A DNA stretch of 64,000 nt from Micromonospora profundi. Lineage in GTDB: Bacteria > Actinomycetota > Actinomycetes > Mycobacteriales > Micromonosporaceae. The stretch covers positions 1,798,001 through 1,862,000 of the forward strand of contig NZ_JAATJK010000001.1 in the NCBI RefSeq assembly GCF_011927785.1, in the 5' to 3' direction. How positions within the stretch are numbered: the first letter of the stretch is position 1; each line of letters starts with the position of its first letter. The notes under the pieces were generated by a model. That model had not been told where the DNA came from. It saw only the letters and a list, made by a program, of their open reading frames with translations, and did no database searches. This document shows, in pieces, positions 7,286 to 19,749 of this stretch. Both the position numbers and the translations under genes were made by a program.

Positions 7286-10200
7286 TTATACCGCTGTGAA
7301 CCGCCACTGCTGGTTGGCGGCGGTGTGGCAACCCCACTGGAGCAGCCGCGCCCCGTCGGCAGTGGAAGCGCCGTTCACGTCGACGCAGAGCCCGCTCGGC
7401 ACGCTCTTGACCGTGTAGACACCTGTGGTGGCCGTGGCCGTGACGAGGAACTTCTGCTGATTGGCGTTCGAGCACGTGCTCTGTTGCAGGAAAGCGCCCT
7501 GTGCGGTGGACCCGCCGACGATGTCGAGGCACTTACCGCTGTGCACCGCCTTCAGATAGACGGCGCCGCTCCCGGCGTCGACGGCCTGCCACTTCTGGTT
7601 GTTGCCACCGGTGGCCGCCCACTGGGTGATCTGAGCGCCGTCGGCGGTGGAGACGCCGCTGACGTCCATCAGCTTGCCGCTGTGCTGCGCGGTGAGCGTC
7701 CAGGTCTTTCCCGCCACGCCGGTGCCGCTGCCGGGAACGCCGACACCGGCACCTCCGAAGGTGTACGCGTCGAGATCGAACCAGTTGTTGCCGCTGCCCT
7801 TGAACACCATGTAGAGCGTCTGTGTGCCGCCGAGGGCGGCGACGCTCACCGGAGCCGTGGACTGGTAGTTGTCCCAGCCGCCGGTGCTGGGCACCGTCGT
7901 CGTGGCCAGCAGCGTGCCGGTGGGCGAGCCGGCGCGCAGCTCGATGGTGCCGCCACCGGACGGCGACGACAGCCGGTAGCTGACGTTCGTGATACCCGAC
8001 AGGCTCATCGGGTTGAACGCGATCCAGTCGTTGTTGGAGATGTCGCCGACACGCTTGCCGCTCTCCGCGGCGGACTGCTCGACGACCCGGACACCGGACT
8101 GGCTGCTGTAGTACTCGGCCTGCTTGTGCTTGGGTTGCAGGATCACCTGCGCGGTGCCGGTGAGCGGGGCCGCGCCTCCCGCGCCGCCGTTGTCGGTGTA
8201 CCTGGCGTTCAGCACGTAGAACAAGTTGGCGCCATCGGGGTGCCCACCGAGCAGGTCGGTGGAGATGGTGCCCGAACAACCCGGATACTCGGTGGTCTCG
8301 TGGGCGTGGTCGTCGTGACCGAGCGCCGGGTTGAGGACCACCTTCGAGCAGTCGACAGTTCCGCCGTCGGGATCGGTGACGGTGATCTGGTACGACACCT
8401 TGTCGCCGAAGGTGAGCATGCCTCCGTTGGGCGGGGTGGTGATGGTGACCACCGGAGCGCTGTTGCCGACGGTGATCTGGACGTTGGCGAAGCCCGTCTT
8501 ACCTGTGTTGTCGGTGACCTTCAACTGCGCCGTGTAGTTGCCGTTGGAGGTGTACACCTTCGACGGGTTCGCCGCCGTGGACGTGGTGCCGTCGCCGAAC
8601 GTCCACTGGTAGCTGAGCGTGTTGCCCGGGTCCGGGTCGGCCGTGCCGGCGCTGCTGAACTGGACGGTGAGCGGCGCGCTACCGCTTGTGGGCGTACCGG
8701 TGGCCTTGGCGATCGGCGACCGGCCGCCCTGGATGTAGTCGATCCGGTAGAGCCCGGAGTCGCTGTTGCCGCCGCCGAAGTTGGTGCCCCACTCCAGCAG
8801 GTAGAGCGACCCGTCCTTGCCGAACTCCATGTCCATCGGCTTGTTGAACCGGGCAGTCGGCAGGAACGGGTTGGTGCGCGTCACCGCCGTGGCGGAGTCG
8901 AAGTGCACCTCCTTGATGTAGCTGCGCGACCACTCGTAGAAGAAGTGCACGCCGTCGTAGTAGGGCGGGAACTTCGTGGCGGACGGGTTCGCCGCGTCGT
9001 AGCGGTAGACCGGGCCGCCCATCGGTGCGGAGCCGCCCGAGCCGAGCTCAGGGAAGGTCGGCGAGGTGCCGTAGCCGTACCAGAGGTTGGGGGCGACGAC
9101 GGGCCGTAGGCTGGTCAGGCCGGTGTTGTTCGGCGAGTTGTTCACAGGCGCGGAGCAGTTGAACTTCGCGCCGACCACGCCGGTGTCCGGGTTGAACGGC
9201 GCGTACGGCTGGTTGTCGCCGTGGCAGAACGGCCAGCCGTAGTTGCCGGGCGCCTTGATCACGTTGAGTTCGACCAGGCCCTCGGGGCCGCGGTTGGTGG
9301 TGGGCGGGTTGCGGTCCGGCCCGTAGTCGGCCAGGTAGACCCAGCCGGTGGCCGCGTCGATCGAGAAGCGGAACGGGTTGCGGAAGCCCATCGCGTAGAT
9401 TTCCGGCTTGGTCTGCGCGGTGCCCTGGGCGTAGAGGTTGCCAGTGGGGATCGTGTAACCGCCGCTGGCCTGCGGGCGGATACGCAGCAGCTTGCCGCGC
9501 AGGTCGTTGGTGTTGCCGGCGGTGCGGGCCGCGTCGAGGTTGGACTTGCCCGAGCGCCAGTCCAGCGGAGCGTAGCCCTGCCAGTTGGGGTCCAGGTTCG
9601 GCGGCGTGTCATCGCCGGTGCCGATGTAGAGGTTGCCGTCCGGACCGAACTCGATGTAGCCACCCGTGTGGCCGGGTTCGGGGAAGGTGCGGTCCCGGTA
9701 CGCGGGGATGTCGATGATCCGCGCCTCACTGGACAGGTTCAATGTGTCGCCGGTGAGCGTGTAGCGGGAGACGCGGTTGACGTCTGTGCTGCTGCTCGCC
9801 GGTGAGTGGTACAGGTACACGTACCCGTTGCTGGCGAAGTTGGGGTCCAACGCCATGCCGGTGAGCCCGTCCTCGCCTCCGGTGTAGACGCTCAGCGTCC
9901 CCGCGGTAACTGTGCTGTTCGTGGACGGCTTGAAGATCTTCACCTGACCGCCGCGCTGGACGTAGATGACGCGGCCGTCCGGTGCCACGGCCATGGCCAT
10001 GGGGTCGACGGTGTTGTCGTCGAGGGTGCGCTTCTCGAAGTTGCCCCAGACGGTTCCGCCGCAGTCGCCGGGCAGGTTGCCGGCGGCCCACTTCACGCCA
10101 CCGAGGACGTGGTTGCGGAAGTTCGTCTCGCTGTAGGACTCGCTGGCGTGGCCCATCGCGGTGGCCCACACACGCCCGCCGCCGGCGTTGCGGCACCAGG

Positions 10201-10834
10201 AGATCGGGTGGTCCGGGCCCATCGCGCGGGAACCCGGGTTGTACGTGCGCTCGTCGGCGGTCACCAGGACGTGCACGTTGCCGCGCGGGTTGGTGTCGAA
10301 GTTGTACCACTCCTCGCTGCGGTTCCAGCGATCCGGCAGGCCGACCGTCGACGGGTGCTGCTTGTCGGCGACGATGGCGGTGCCGGGCAGCACGCCGGGG
10401 GAGTGCTCAGGCATGTGGGCGCCGCCGTTGACGGTCTGGTCCCACCACGGGTACTCGGCCTCGATGCCCATGTCGGTGGCGTTGTGGACGCCGACGATGC
10501 CCTTGCCGCTGGCGAGGTAGCCCTCGATGGCCTGGCGTTGGGCGGCCGAGGTCCAGACCATCCCCGAGGTCTGGAACATGATGACGACGTCGAACGTGGC
10601 CAGGTTGGCGGGCGTGAAGACGCTCGCGTCCTCGGTCTGCACCAGTTCGAAGTTGTTGGCGGCCGCCTGCTGCTGGAACATGCTGATCCCGGCGGGGATC
10701 GAGTCGTGCCGGTAACCGGCGGTCTTTGTGAACAACAGGGCGCGGAAGGCCGGGGCCGCCGACGCTGGCGGGGCGAGGCCGAGCACCAGCATCAGGCTGG
10801 CGATCATGCCCATGATCAATGTCTTGCGACGCAT
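7286..10834 (-). CDS. Secreted multidomain ThuA / sugar dehydrogenase-like / PKD / CBM6 / ricin protein
   Basis: A 1182-residue exported protein. Start ATG 10834 is set by AGGAG 8 bp upstream; the frame is open 25 codons further but lacks a signal there. Order: signal peptide to about residue 27; ThuA-like domain about 30-245 (FTKTAGYRHDSIP, SGKGIVGVH); six-bladed glucose/sorbosone-dehydrogenase-like propeller about 255-690 (GHTGGYIEFGPDGNLYIGTGD, YAMGFRNPFRFS); PKD about 706-791 (YQWTFGDGTTS); Ig-like 792-901; CBM6 about 902-1030 (ISNNDWIAFNPM); ricin-type CBM13 1042-1182 with three QxW-type repeats. It probably binds plant polysaccharide and oxidises sugars outside the cell. Actual catalysis is uncertain, as ThuA and this propeller type are poorly characterised. 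Divergent from the CUT2 operon. Confidence 0.88.
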   Translation of the reverse strand: MRRKTLIMGMIASLMLVLGLAPPASAAPAFRALLFTKTAGYRHDSIPAGISMFQQQAAANNFELVQTEDASVFTPANLATFDVVIMFQTSGMVWTSAAQRQAIEGYLASGKGIVGVHNATDMGIEAEYPWWDQTVNGGAHMPEHSPGVLPGTAIVADKQHPSTVGLPDRWNRSEEWYNFDTNPRGNVHVLVTADERTYNPGSRAMGPDHPISWCRNAGGGRVWATAMGHASESYSETNFRNHVLGGVKWAAGNLPGDCGGTVWGNFEKRTLDDNTVDPMAMAVAPDGRVIYVQRGGQVKIFKPSTNSTVTAGTLSVYTGGEDGLTGMALDPNFASNGYVYLYHSPASSSTDVNRVSRYTLTGDTLNLSSEARIIDIPAYRDRTFPEPGHTGGYIEFGPDGNLYIGTGDDTPPNLDPNWQGYAPLDWRSGKSNLDAARTAGNTNDLRGKLLRIRPQASGGYTIPTGNLYAQGTAQTKPEIYAMGFRNPFRFSIDAATGWVYLADYGPDRNPPTTNRGPEGLVELNVIKAPGNYGWPFCHGDNQPYAPFNPDTGVVGAKFNCSAPVNNSPNNTGLTSLRPVVAPNLWYGYGTSPTFPELGSGGSAPMGGPVYRYDAANPSATKFPPYYDGVHFFYEWSRSYIKEVHFDSATAVTRTNPFLPTARFNKPMDMEFGKDGSLYLLEWGTNFGGGNSDSGLYRIDYIQGGRSPIAKATGTPTSGSAPLTVQFSSAGTADPDPGNTLSYQWTFGDGTTSTAANPSKVYTSNGNYTAQLKVTDNTGKTGFANVQITVGNSAPVVTITTPPNGGMLTFGDKVSYQITVTDPDGGTVDCSKVVLNPALGHDDHAHETTEYPGCSGTISTDLLGGHPDGANLFYVLNARYTDNGGAGGAAPLTGTAQVILQPKHKQAEYYSSQSGVRVVEQSAAESGKRVGDISNNDWIAFNPMSLSGITNVSYRLSSPSGGGTIELRAGSPTGTLLATTTVPSTGGWDNYQSTAPVSVAALGGTQTLYMVFKGSGNNWFDLDAYTFGGAGVGVPGSGTGVAGKTWTLTAQHSGKLMDVSGVSTADGAQITQWAATGGNNQKWQAVDAGSGAVYLKAVHSGKCLDIVGGSTAQGAFLQQSTCSNANQQKFLVTATATTGVYTVKSVPSGLCVDVNGASTADGARLLQWGCHTAANQQWRFTAV

Positions 10835-11343
10835 GCCGTCTCCTAGGTCGGGCGGGCAACGGGGTGTGCGACCACGTGCCGGACAGCGCGTCAGGTTGTG
10901 TCTGGACACGTGTGTGCACGAGTGCTGGTCGGTCTTCGTGCCGTCCGCCGAAACGGCAGTCAGGTCCGCGGAACGTCACACAGCGTGAGATGGGCGGTGT
11001 AGTCGTCCTGCGGGTGTCGACGTCAGGATGAGCTAAGCATCGACATATGTCAATAAATCGGGAACATCCGATCTTGTCGGACGGTGGGATGAGCGAGTCC
11101 GACGCCCACGTGTCGACGTCGCTGGCGATTCGGGGGGTGAGCGGTGGCTGCGGCTGTGGATCGAGGATTGCGCCGTCGCATCCAAACATCTATCTTCATA
11201 CGTGTGATGTTTCGTCGATGTCAAGGAAATGTTTGCACCATAAAAACGTAAGGGACCGCGGCGGGCTGTGAAAGTGCGTCGTGCTCGTGCGCCGAACGGC
11301 CTCCGATCCTGCCGATGACTACTATCTGTAAAGGGCTCCCGGG
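10835..11343. promoter_or_regulatory. Divergent regulatory region (509 bp) between ThuA protein and CUT2 operon
   Basis: No convincing gene is present although this stretch is markedly richer in A+T than its flanks. It contains: a 10-bp palindrome GACATATGTC at 11042-11051 overlapping a minus-strand TTGACA; the word CATCCGATCTT at 11065-11075, also found at the fucD promoter; and an inverted repeat AAACATC (11184-11190) / GATGTTT (11206-11212) with a 15-bp spacer. These look like repressor sites serving one or both genes. No start points can be fixed from sequence alone. Confidence 0.55.
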
Positions 11344-12855
11344 ATGTCAGACCCACGGCCGGCGCCGCTGCTCGCGCTGCGAGGCATCGGCAAATCGTTC
11401 CTCGGGGTCCGCGTCCTCGACGGTGTCGACCTCGATGTCGCGCCCGGCGAGGTGCACGCCGTCGTCGGCGAGAACGGCGCTGGCAAGTCGACCCTCATGA
11501 AGATCGTCTCTGGCGCGTACGCCCCGGACGAGGGCGCCGTCGAGTTCGACGGCCAGTCACGCGCCTTCCGTGGCCCGCGCGACGCGCAGCGGGCCGGCGT
11601 CGGCATCATCCACCAGGAGTTCAACCTGTTGCCGGAGCGGACGGTCGCCGAGAACGTCTACCTCGGGCACGAGCCGACCCGCCGTGGGCTTGTCGATCGC
11701 CGCGAGATGCTCGACCGCACCAGGCGACTGCTCGCCTCCATCGGGGAGACCACGTTGCCGGCCGACGCCCCTGTGGGGCGGCTCGGTGTCGCCCAACAGC
11801 AGGTCGTCGAGATCGCCAAGGCCCTCGCCCTGGACGCGCGGCTGCTCATCATGGACGAGCCGACGGCGGCCCTGGCCGACCACGAGGTCGAGTTGCTCTA
11901 CGGGCTGGTGCGCCGGCTCCAGGAGCGGGGCATCGGCCTGCTGTACGTCTCGCACCGGCTCACCGAGGTCTTCGACCTGTCCAGCCGGATCACGGTCCTC
12001 AAGGACGGCCGTCGCGTCACCACTGTGGACACCGCAGCCACCACCGCTGACGAGCTGGTGCGGCACATGGTCGGCCGGGAGCTGTCCAGCTACTACCCGG
12101 CCCGGGCCGACCCCGAGGACGTCGGCGAGGTCCGGCTGACCGTCCGCGACGCGGGAAACCGGAAGCTGCGGGGCGTGACCCTCGACCTGCGTGCCGGCGA
12201 GGTCCTCGGCGTCGGTGGATTGCAGGGCTCCGGGCGGTCGGCGCTGGCCCGCGCGCTGTTCGGGGTGGCCCCGTTCACCAGCGGCGAGGTCACGCTCGAC
12301 GGCCGACCGGTCCGGCTGCGCTCGGCGCGCGCCGCGATGCGGGCGGGCATCGCCTACGTCACCGAGGACCGCAAGGGGGAGGGGATCGTCGCCCGGCAGT
12401 CGGTGCTGGACAACGCGTTGCTGGCCAGCCGGGCCGTCTTCGCGACCCGATCCGGTCGTGCCGCACGGACGATCAAGGTCCGTGAGTTGCTCGCCGCCGT
12501 CCAGGTCCGCTCGGCCGGCGACGACCAGGAGATCAGGTTCCTCTCCGGCGGCAACCAGCAGAAGGTCGTCCTGGCCCGCTGGCTCGCGATCGACCCCCGG
12601 ATCCTGCTGTTCGACGAACCGACCCGGGGCATCGACGTCGGCGCGAAGTCGGCCATCCACGACCTCGTGCGCAGTCTCGCCCGCGACGGCGCCGCCGTCC
12701 TGATGATCTCGTCGGAGCTGCCCGAGCTGCTCGGCATGAGCGACCGGATCATCGTCCTGCGGGACGGCCGCGTAGCGGGCGAGTTGCCCGCCGGTGCGAC
12801 AGAGGAGGACGTCGTGGCCCTCGCGGTGGGCACCGTCGCCGAGGTGGTCCAGTGA
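11344..12855 (+). CDS. CUT2 sugar ABC transporter ATPase with two nucleotide-binding domains (RbsA/MglA type)
   Basis: A 503-residue tandem ABC protein that energises a ribose/galactose-type importer. Domain 1 has Walker A GENGAGKST (42-50), signature region LGVAQQQVVEIAKAL and Walker B LLIMDEPTAALAD. Domain 2 has the degenerate Walker A (GLQGSGRSALARALFG) usual in this family, signature LSGGNQQKVVLARWL and ILLFDEPTRGIDVGAKSAI. Length is normal. It is first in the operon ATPase-permease-permease-binding protein. The 3' end carries a 22-bp sequence repeated 59 bp downstream (see repeat entry), which pushed the next start away from the stop. Confidence 0.93.
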   Translation: MSDPRPAPLLALRGIGKSFLGVRVLDGVDLDVAPGEVHAVVGENGAGKSTLMKIVSGAYAPDEGAVEFDGQSRAFRGPRDAQRAGVGIIHQEFNLLPERTVAENVYLGHEPTRRGLVDRREMLDRTRRLLASIGETTLPADAPVGRLGVAQQQVVEIAKALALDARLLIMDEPTAALADHEVELLYGLVRRLQERGIGLLYVSHRLTEVFDLSSRITVLKDGRRVTTVDTAATTADELVRHMVGRELSSYYPARADPEDVGEVRLTVRDAGNRKLRGVTLDLRAGEVLGVGGLQGSGRSALARALFGVAPFTSGEVTLDGRPVRLRSARAAMRAGIAYVTEDRKGEGIVARQSVLDNALLASRAVFATRSGRAARTIKVRELLAAVQVRSAGDDQEIRFLSGGNQQKVVLARWLAIDPRILLFDEPTRGIDVGAKSAIHDLVRSLARDGAAVLMISSELPELLGMSDRIIVLRDGRVAGELPAGATEEDVVALAVGTVAEVVQ

Positions 12856-12918
12856 GCGCGAGGAGTGAGCCGGGTTTGCGAGCCCCGCAGTCGCGAGCCG
12901 AGGTGGTCCAGTGAGCGC
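12838..12918 (+). repeat. 22-bp direct repeat flanking a 37-bp REP-like insert at a gene junction
   Basis: Bases 12838-12859 are repeated exactly at 12897-12918. Both copies contain the junction word GGTGGTCCAGTGAGCGC, which carries the ATPase stop (TGA 12853-12855) in copy one and the permease start (GTG 12911) in copy two. In a single copy the stop and start would overlap as GTGA, as elsewhere in this window. The 37 bp between (12860-12896) contain GAGCCGGG...GCGAGCCCCGC, resembling short dispersed repeats I recall from Micromonosporaceae genomes. The arrangement looks like an insertion with target duplication. Confidence 0.75.
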
Positions 12919-13885
12919 CCTCTCGCTCCTGCCGGCTCGGCGTCCCGTTCCGGGTGTGTTCGTGGCGCTCGCCCTCACCCTCGTGATCGGCTGGTTGGTC
13001 GTCCTTGCCGACGGCGGTCAGCTCTTCAATCCGTCGACCACTGTGAGCCTGTTGCACGTCGCCGCCGGCCTGGGGCTTGTCGCCGTCGGCCAGACCCTTG
13101 TCATCCTCGGCGGTTCGCTCGACCTCTCGGTGGCGTACGTGATCAGCCTGAGCACCCTCGTCGGTGCGGAGGCGATGAGCGGCAGCGACGGCGCGGTGCT
13201 TCCGGCGATCGGGCTGGCGCTCGCTGTCAGCGCCGCTGTCGGGCTGCTCAACGGGCTGCTTGTCACGAAGCTGCGGATCAACGCGTTCATCGCGACCCTC
13301 GGCGTCGGGTTGCTGCTCAAGGGTTACCTCGACAACGGTTACGACGGGCCGGCGGGCGAGACCGCGCCGGCGCTCGTGCGAACGCTCGGTTACCAGCGCG
13401 TGGGGCCGGTGCCGGTGTCGTTCCTGCTCCTGCTCGTCGTGACCGGGGCGGTGTGGTTCGCGCTCACGCGTACCCGCTTCGGTCATCACCTGGTCGCCGT
13501 GGGCGGCGACCCGGAGGTGGCCCGGCTGTCCGGTGTCCGCAACGACCGTGTCCTCGTCACCGCCCATGTGCTGTGTTCGCTGTGCGCCGGCCTGGCAGGG
13601 ATCTACCTCGCGAGCCGGCTCGGCTCGGGCGCACCGAGGGTCGGCACCGAGGGCCTCTACGACCTGGAGTCGATCGCGGCCGTGGTGCTCGGCGGCACGG
13701 CTCTGGCCGGCGGGCGTGGCGGTGTCCTCGGCACTGTCGGCGGTGTGCTGCTGCTCGCCAGCATCGACGCCATTTTCAACCAACTTGAGGTCGACGCCTT
13801 CTTCAAGCAGGTGATCCGGGGCGTCATCATCATCGCGGCGGTCGCCGTCTACGCCCGACGTGCTCTCCGAAAGGCGGGGTCCTAG
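12911..13885 (+). CDS. CUT2 sugar ABC transporter permease, RbsC family (first)
   Basis: A 324-residue membrane protein of the BPD_transp_2 family with about nine hydrophobic spans. It contains the family patterns VAVGQTLVILGGSLDLSV, NGLLVTKLRINAFIATLG and GGTALAGGRGGVLGTVGGVLLL. It forms the membrane channel with the second permease. Start GTG 12911 lies in the second copy of the 22-bp repeat with GAGGTGG as ribosome-binding site. The gene ends two bases before the next GTG. Unusually for the type, the two permeases are distinct rather than a homodimer, as in YtfT/YjfF galactofuranose systems. Confidence 0.9.
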   Translation: MSALSLLPARRPVPGVFVALALTLVIGWLVVLADGGQLFNPSTTVSLLHVAAGLGLVAVGQTLVILGGSLDLSVAYVISLSTLVGAEAMSGSDGAVLPAIGLALAVSAAVGLLNGLLVTKLRINAFIATLGVGLLLKGYLDNGYDGPAGETAPALVRTLGYQRVGPVPVSFLLLLVVTGAVWFALTRTRFGHHLVAVGGDPEVARLSGVRNDRVLVTAHVLCSLCAGLAGIYLASRLGSGAPRVGTEGLYDLESIAAVVLGGTALAGGRGGVLGTVGGVLLLASIDAIFNQLEVDAFFKQVIRGVIIIAAVAVYARRALRKAGS

Positions 13886-13887
13886 CC

Positions 13888-14862
13888 GTGCGGATCGCCG
13901 AGCGCCGTGCACTGCCACTGCGGATCCGCACCGACGGGGTCGTGCCGATCTCCGCGATCCTCGCGGTGCTGCTGATCCTCGTCGCTGCGGTGCAGCCCGA
14001 CTTCCTCGCGCCGCCGTCACTGATGTCGTTCCTCGGCCGGTCGGCGCCGATCATCCTGCTGGCCGCCGGTCAGTACTTCGTGATCGTCTGCGGGGAGTTC
14101 GACCTGTCCGTCGGGTCCCTGGTCACGGCGCAGGTAGTCGTCGCCGCCCGGCTCATCGACAGCGAGCCGTCCCGTACCTGGCCGGTGGTCGTGCTGCTGC
14201 TCGTCGGCGGTGCGCTCGTCGGGCTGGTCAACGGCCTGGTCACCACCGTGCTGCGAGTGCCGTCGTTCATCACCACCCTCGGCATGTTCCTGATCCTCGT
14301 CGGCGCTGTGTACCTGTGGTCCGACGGCGCACCCAAGGGCGGTCTCTCCGAGGAGTTCCGCCGCTTCGGCCGGCGGGCCATCGAGGACGTGCCGCTGCTG
14401 GGCCGGATCCCGTACGCCCTGCTCGTCCTGGTGGCCGTGGCCGTGCTCGCCGTGCTGCTGATGCGCTCCGACTTCGGCCGCACGCTTGTCGCCGTCGGCG
14501 ACAACCCGCGCACCGCCGAGCTGAGCGGTGTACGGGTCGGGCGCACCAAGACGATCGCGTTCATGCTCAGTGGCCTCGTGGCGGCGGTCGCGGCGATCCT
14601 GCTCGGCGGCTACAGCGGCGTGTCGTTCCAGGCCGGCGTCGGCCTGGAGTTCGGGGCGATCACGGCCGTCGTGCTCGGCGGGGTCGTGCTCGGCGGCGGT
14701 CGCGGCTCGGTCGTCGGCGCCATGCTCGGCGCGTTGACCCTCGAGACGCTCTTCGCGCTCATGAACTTCACAGGCGTCTCCGGCGCCCTCAGATCAACCG
14801 TCCAGGGCGCGATCATCCTGCTTGCCGTGGCGGTCTCGGCCCTGCGTTCTTCCTCCAGATAA
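13888..14862 (+). CDS. CUT2 sugar ABC transporter permease, RbsC/YjfF family (second)
   Basis: Another 324-residue BPD_transp_2 permease: AAGQYFVIVCGEFDLSVGSLV, NGLVTTVLRVPSFITTLG and VVLGGVVLGGGRGSVVGAMLGALTL mark the conserved spans. The GTG start follows the previous stop by two bases. With the preceding permease it would form a heterodimeric channel for the RbsA-type ATPase. No unusual length or domain. Confidence 0.9.
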   Translation: MRIAERRALPLRIRTDGVVPISAILAVLLILVAAVQPDFLAPPSLMSFLGRSAPIILLAAGQYFVIVCGEFDLSVGSLVTAQVVVAARLIDSEPSRTWPVVVLLLVGGALVGLVNGLVTTVLRVPSFITTLGMFLILVGAVYLWSDGAPKGGLSEEFRRFGRRAIEDVPLLGRIPYALLVLVAVAVLAVLLMRSDFGRTLVAVGDNPRTAELSGVRVGRTKTIAFMLSGLVAAVAAILLGGYSGVSFQAGVGLEFGAITAVVLGGVVLGGGRGSVVGAMLGALTLETLFALMNFTGVSGALRSTVQGAIILLAVAVSALRSSSR

Positions 14863-14872
14863 AGGAGACTCG

Positions 14873-16057
14873 ATGAGACGTACCATGACCGCCCTTGCTG
14901 CGGTGAGCCTGCTGGTGCTTGCCGGCTGCGCCACCGACGAGCCGGCCGCGTCCCCGTCGGCCACCGCCTCTGCCGCCGAGGGGGCGGGCACGGGGGAGCA
15001 GTCGAAGTTCTTCGTGCAGGCCGACTACGACAACGAGTTGGCGTTGCTCGACGTCGCCCCGACCGGGCCGGCCGACAAGCCGTGGGAGCAGGTGCTCAAC
15101 CCGAAGATGGTGGACACCGCGAAGTTCAAGAAGAACGGCCCGCACAAGATCTGTTTCTCGAACGCGGCGCTGAACAACCCCTGGCGGCAGGTTGGTTTCA
15201 AGACCATGCTTGCCGAGGTCGACGCGCAGCGCAGCCGGATCAGCGAGTTCGTGCACGTGGACGCCGAAGGCAAGGACCAGAAGCAGATTGCGGACATCAA
15301 CGACCTGCTCGGCAAGAAGTGCGACGCGCTGATCGTCTCGCCGAACACCACCGCCACGCTCACGCCGGCCGTCGAGGCCGCCTGCAAGGCCGGCCTGCCG
15401 GTGATCGTCTTCGACCGCGGGGTCAACACCACCTGCCCGGTGACCTTCATCAACCCGGTGGGCGGCTACGGCTTCGGTCACGTCGGCGCCGAGTTCGTCA
15501 GTCAGAAGATGAAGCCCGGCGGCAAGCTGTTGGCCCTGCGCATCCTGCCCGGTGTCGACGTGCTGGAGACCCGCTGGTCCGCCGCGAAGATCGCCCTGGA
15601 CAAGGCGAAGGTCGACGTCGTGGGCGTCGAGTTCACCGACGGCGACCCCGCCAAGACCAAGAAGATCGTCAACGACTACATCCAGCGGTACGGCACGATC
15701 GACGGCGTCTGGATGGACGCCGGTGCGGTCGCCGTCGCGGCGGTCGAGGCGTTCCAGGACGCGGGCAAGCCCGTACCGCCGATGAACGGTGAGGACCAGC
15801 TCGACTTCCTGAAGCTGTGGAAGGACAAGAACCTCACGGCCATCGCGCCGACCTACCCGACGTACCAGTGGCGTACGCCGGTCATCGCCGCGCTGAACAT
15901 CCTCGACGGCAAGCAGGTGTCGAGCCCGTGGAAGCTGCCGCAGCCGACGATCACGCAGGACAACCTCGACCGGTACCTCGACACGAGCATGCCGCCGCTG
16001 CACTACGCCATGTGCGGCTGCACCGACCTGCCCGGCTATCCGCAGCGCTGGAAGTAG
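14873..16057 (+). CDS. CUT2 sugar-binding lipoprotein (periplasmic-binding protein type 1)
   Basis: A 394-residue exported lipoprotein. Start ATG 14873 is fixed by AAAGGAGA; the longer frame lacks a site. The signal ends in the lipobox LAGC with C19. A low-complexity Ala/Ser/Thr linker follows, then a substrate-binding domain with CFSNAALNNPWRQVGFKTML, DALIVSPNTTATLTPAVEAA and VIVFDRGVN, typical of ribose/galactose binding proteins. The C-terminus is extended (WKLPQPTITQDNLDRYLD...). It delivers sugar to the preceding permeases. Six bases separate its stop from the epimerase start. Substrate unknown. Confidence 0.9.
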   Translation: MRRTMTALAAVSLLVLAGCATDEPAASPSATASAAEGAGTGEQSKFFVQADYDNELALLDVAPTGPADKPWEQVLNPKMVDTAKFKKNGPHKICFSNAALNNPWRQVGFKTMLAEVDAQRSRISEFVHVDAEGKDQKQIADINDLLGKKCDALIVSPNTTATLTPAVEAACKAGLPVIVFDRGVNTTCPVTFINPVGGYGFGHVGAEFVSQKMKPGGKLLALRILPGVDVLETRWSAAKIALDKAKVDVVGVEFTDGDPAKTKKIVNDYIQRYGTIDGVWMDAGAVAVAAVEAFQDAGKPVPPMNGEDQLDFLKLWKDKNLTAIAPTYPTYQWRTPVIAALNILDGKQVSSPWKLPQPTITQDNLDRYLDTSMPPLHYAMCGCTDLPGYPQRWK

Positions 16058-16063
16058 CAGTCG

Positions 16064-19386
<3,323 letters not shown>

Positions 19387-19394
19387 TTCCGGCT

Positions 19395-19431
19395 CGCCCC
19401 GGCCGGCCGTCGCCGACGGTCGGCCGGGGCG
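19395..19431. terminator. Strong hairpin after the beta-helix gene
   Basis: Bases 19395-19411 pair with 19415-19431 (17 bp, one G-T wobble, loop GCC), starting 9 bp after the TGA of the beta-helix gene. It has terminator geometry without a T-tract. Confidence 0.7.
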
Positions 19432-19749
19432 CACCGCGCGACGGCGAGCGCCCTCGGTGCCGTCCCGTCCCGCTCGATCGACGGTCGCCATTGTGGGTAG
19501 TGGTGTTAGCGCTAATCCCCAGGGAGTGAGTCAGTCGGTGTGTCTCGCCGTGCCCAGGACCGCGTCCTGCGGTCGAGCCTGGTCGGCGGCCATCCACCGA
19601 GGGCGGGTTCGCAACATATGGAAGTAGTTGAATTCCTCGAAACGTCTCCGTAACATGGCCTGGACTTCTGTTAACGCTAACAGCACGGCCGTTCACCTCG
19701 CCCGGCATCCGTCCGTGGTGGACGACATCACCGAAAGGATGGCCTGCGT
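19432..19749 (+). promoter_or_regulatory. Promoter region of the GH27 gene with two LacI-type operators
   Basis: Upstream of the alpha-galactosidase gene lie two palindromes typical of LacI-family sites: GTTAGCGCTAAT at 19505-19516 and CTGTTAACGCTAACAG at 19668-19683, 153 bp apart (centre to centre about 165). The second is 12/14 identical in its core to CGTTACCGCTAACA at 32964-32977. Their form differs from the CTAAA-TTTAG sites of the repressor at 22.6 kb, so another LacI-family protein outside the window probably binds them. A looping repressor would suit two sites. No gene is seen here. Confidence 0.6.

Noticed and set aside
7325..9109. 594-codon open frame antisense to the ThuA protein
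   Set aside because: It has no recognisable motif and no ribosome-binding site; the opposite strand encodes a complete multidomain protein.
11047..11271. 74-codon open frame in the 10.8-11.3 kb intergenic region
   Set aside because: Its ATG lies inside a palindrome and the stretch holds several operator-like sequences; there is no ribosome-binding site.
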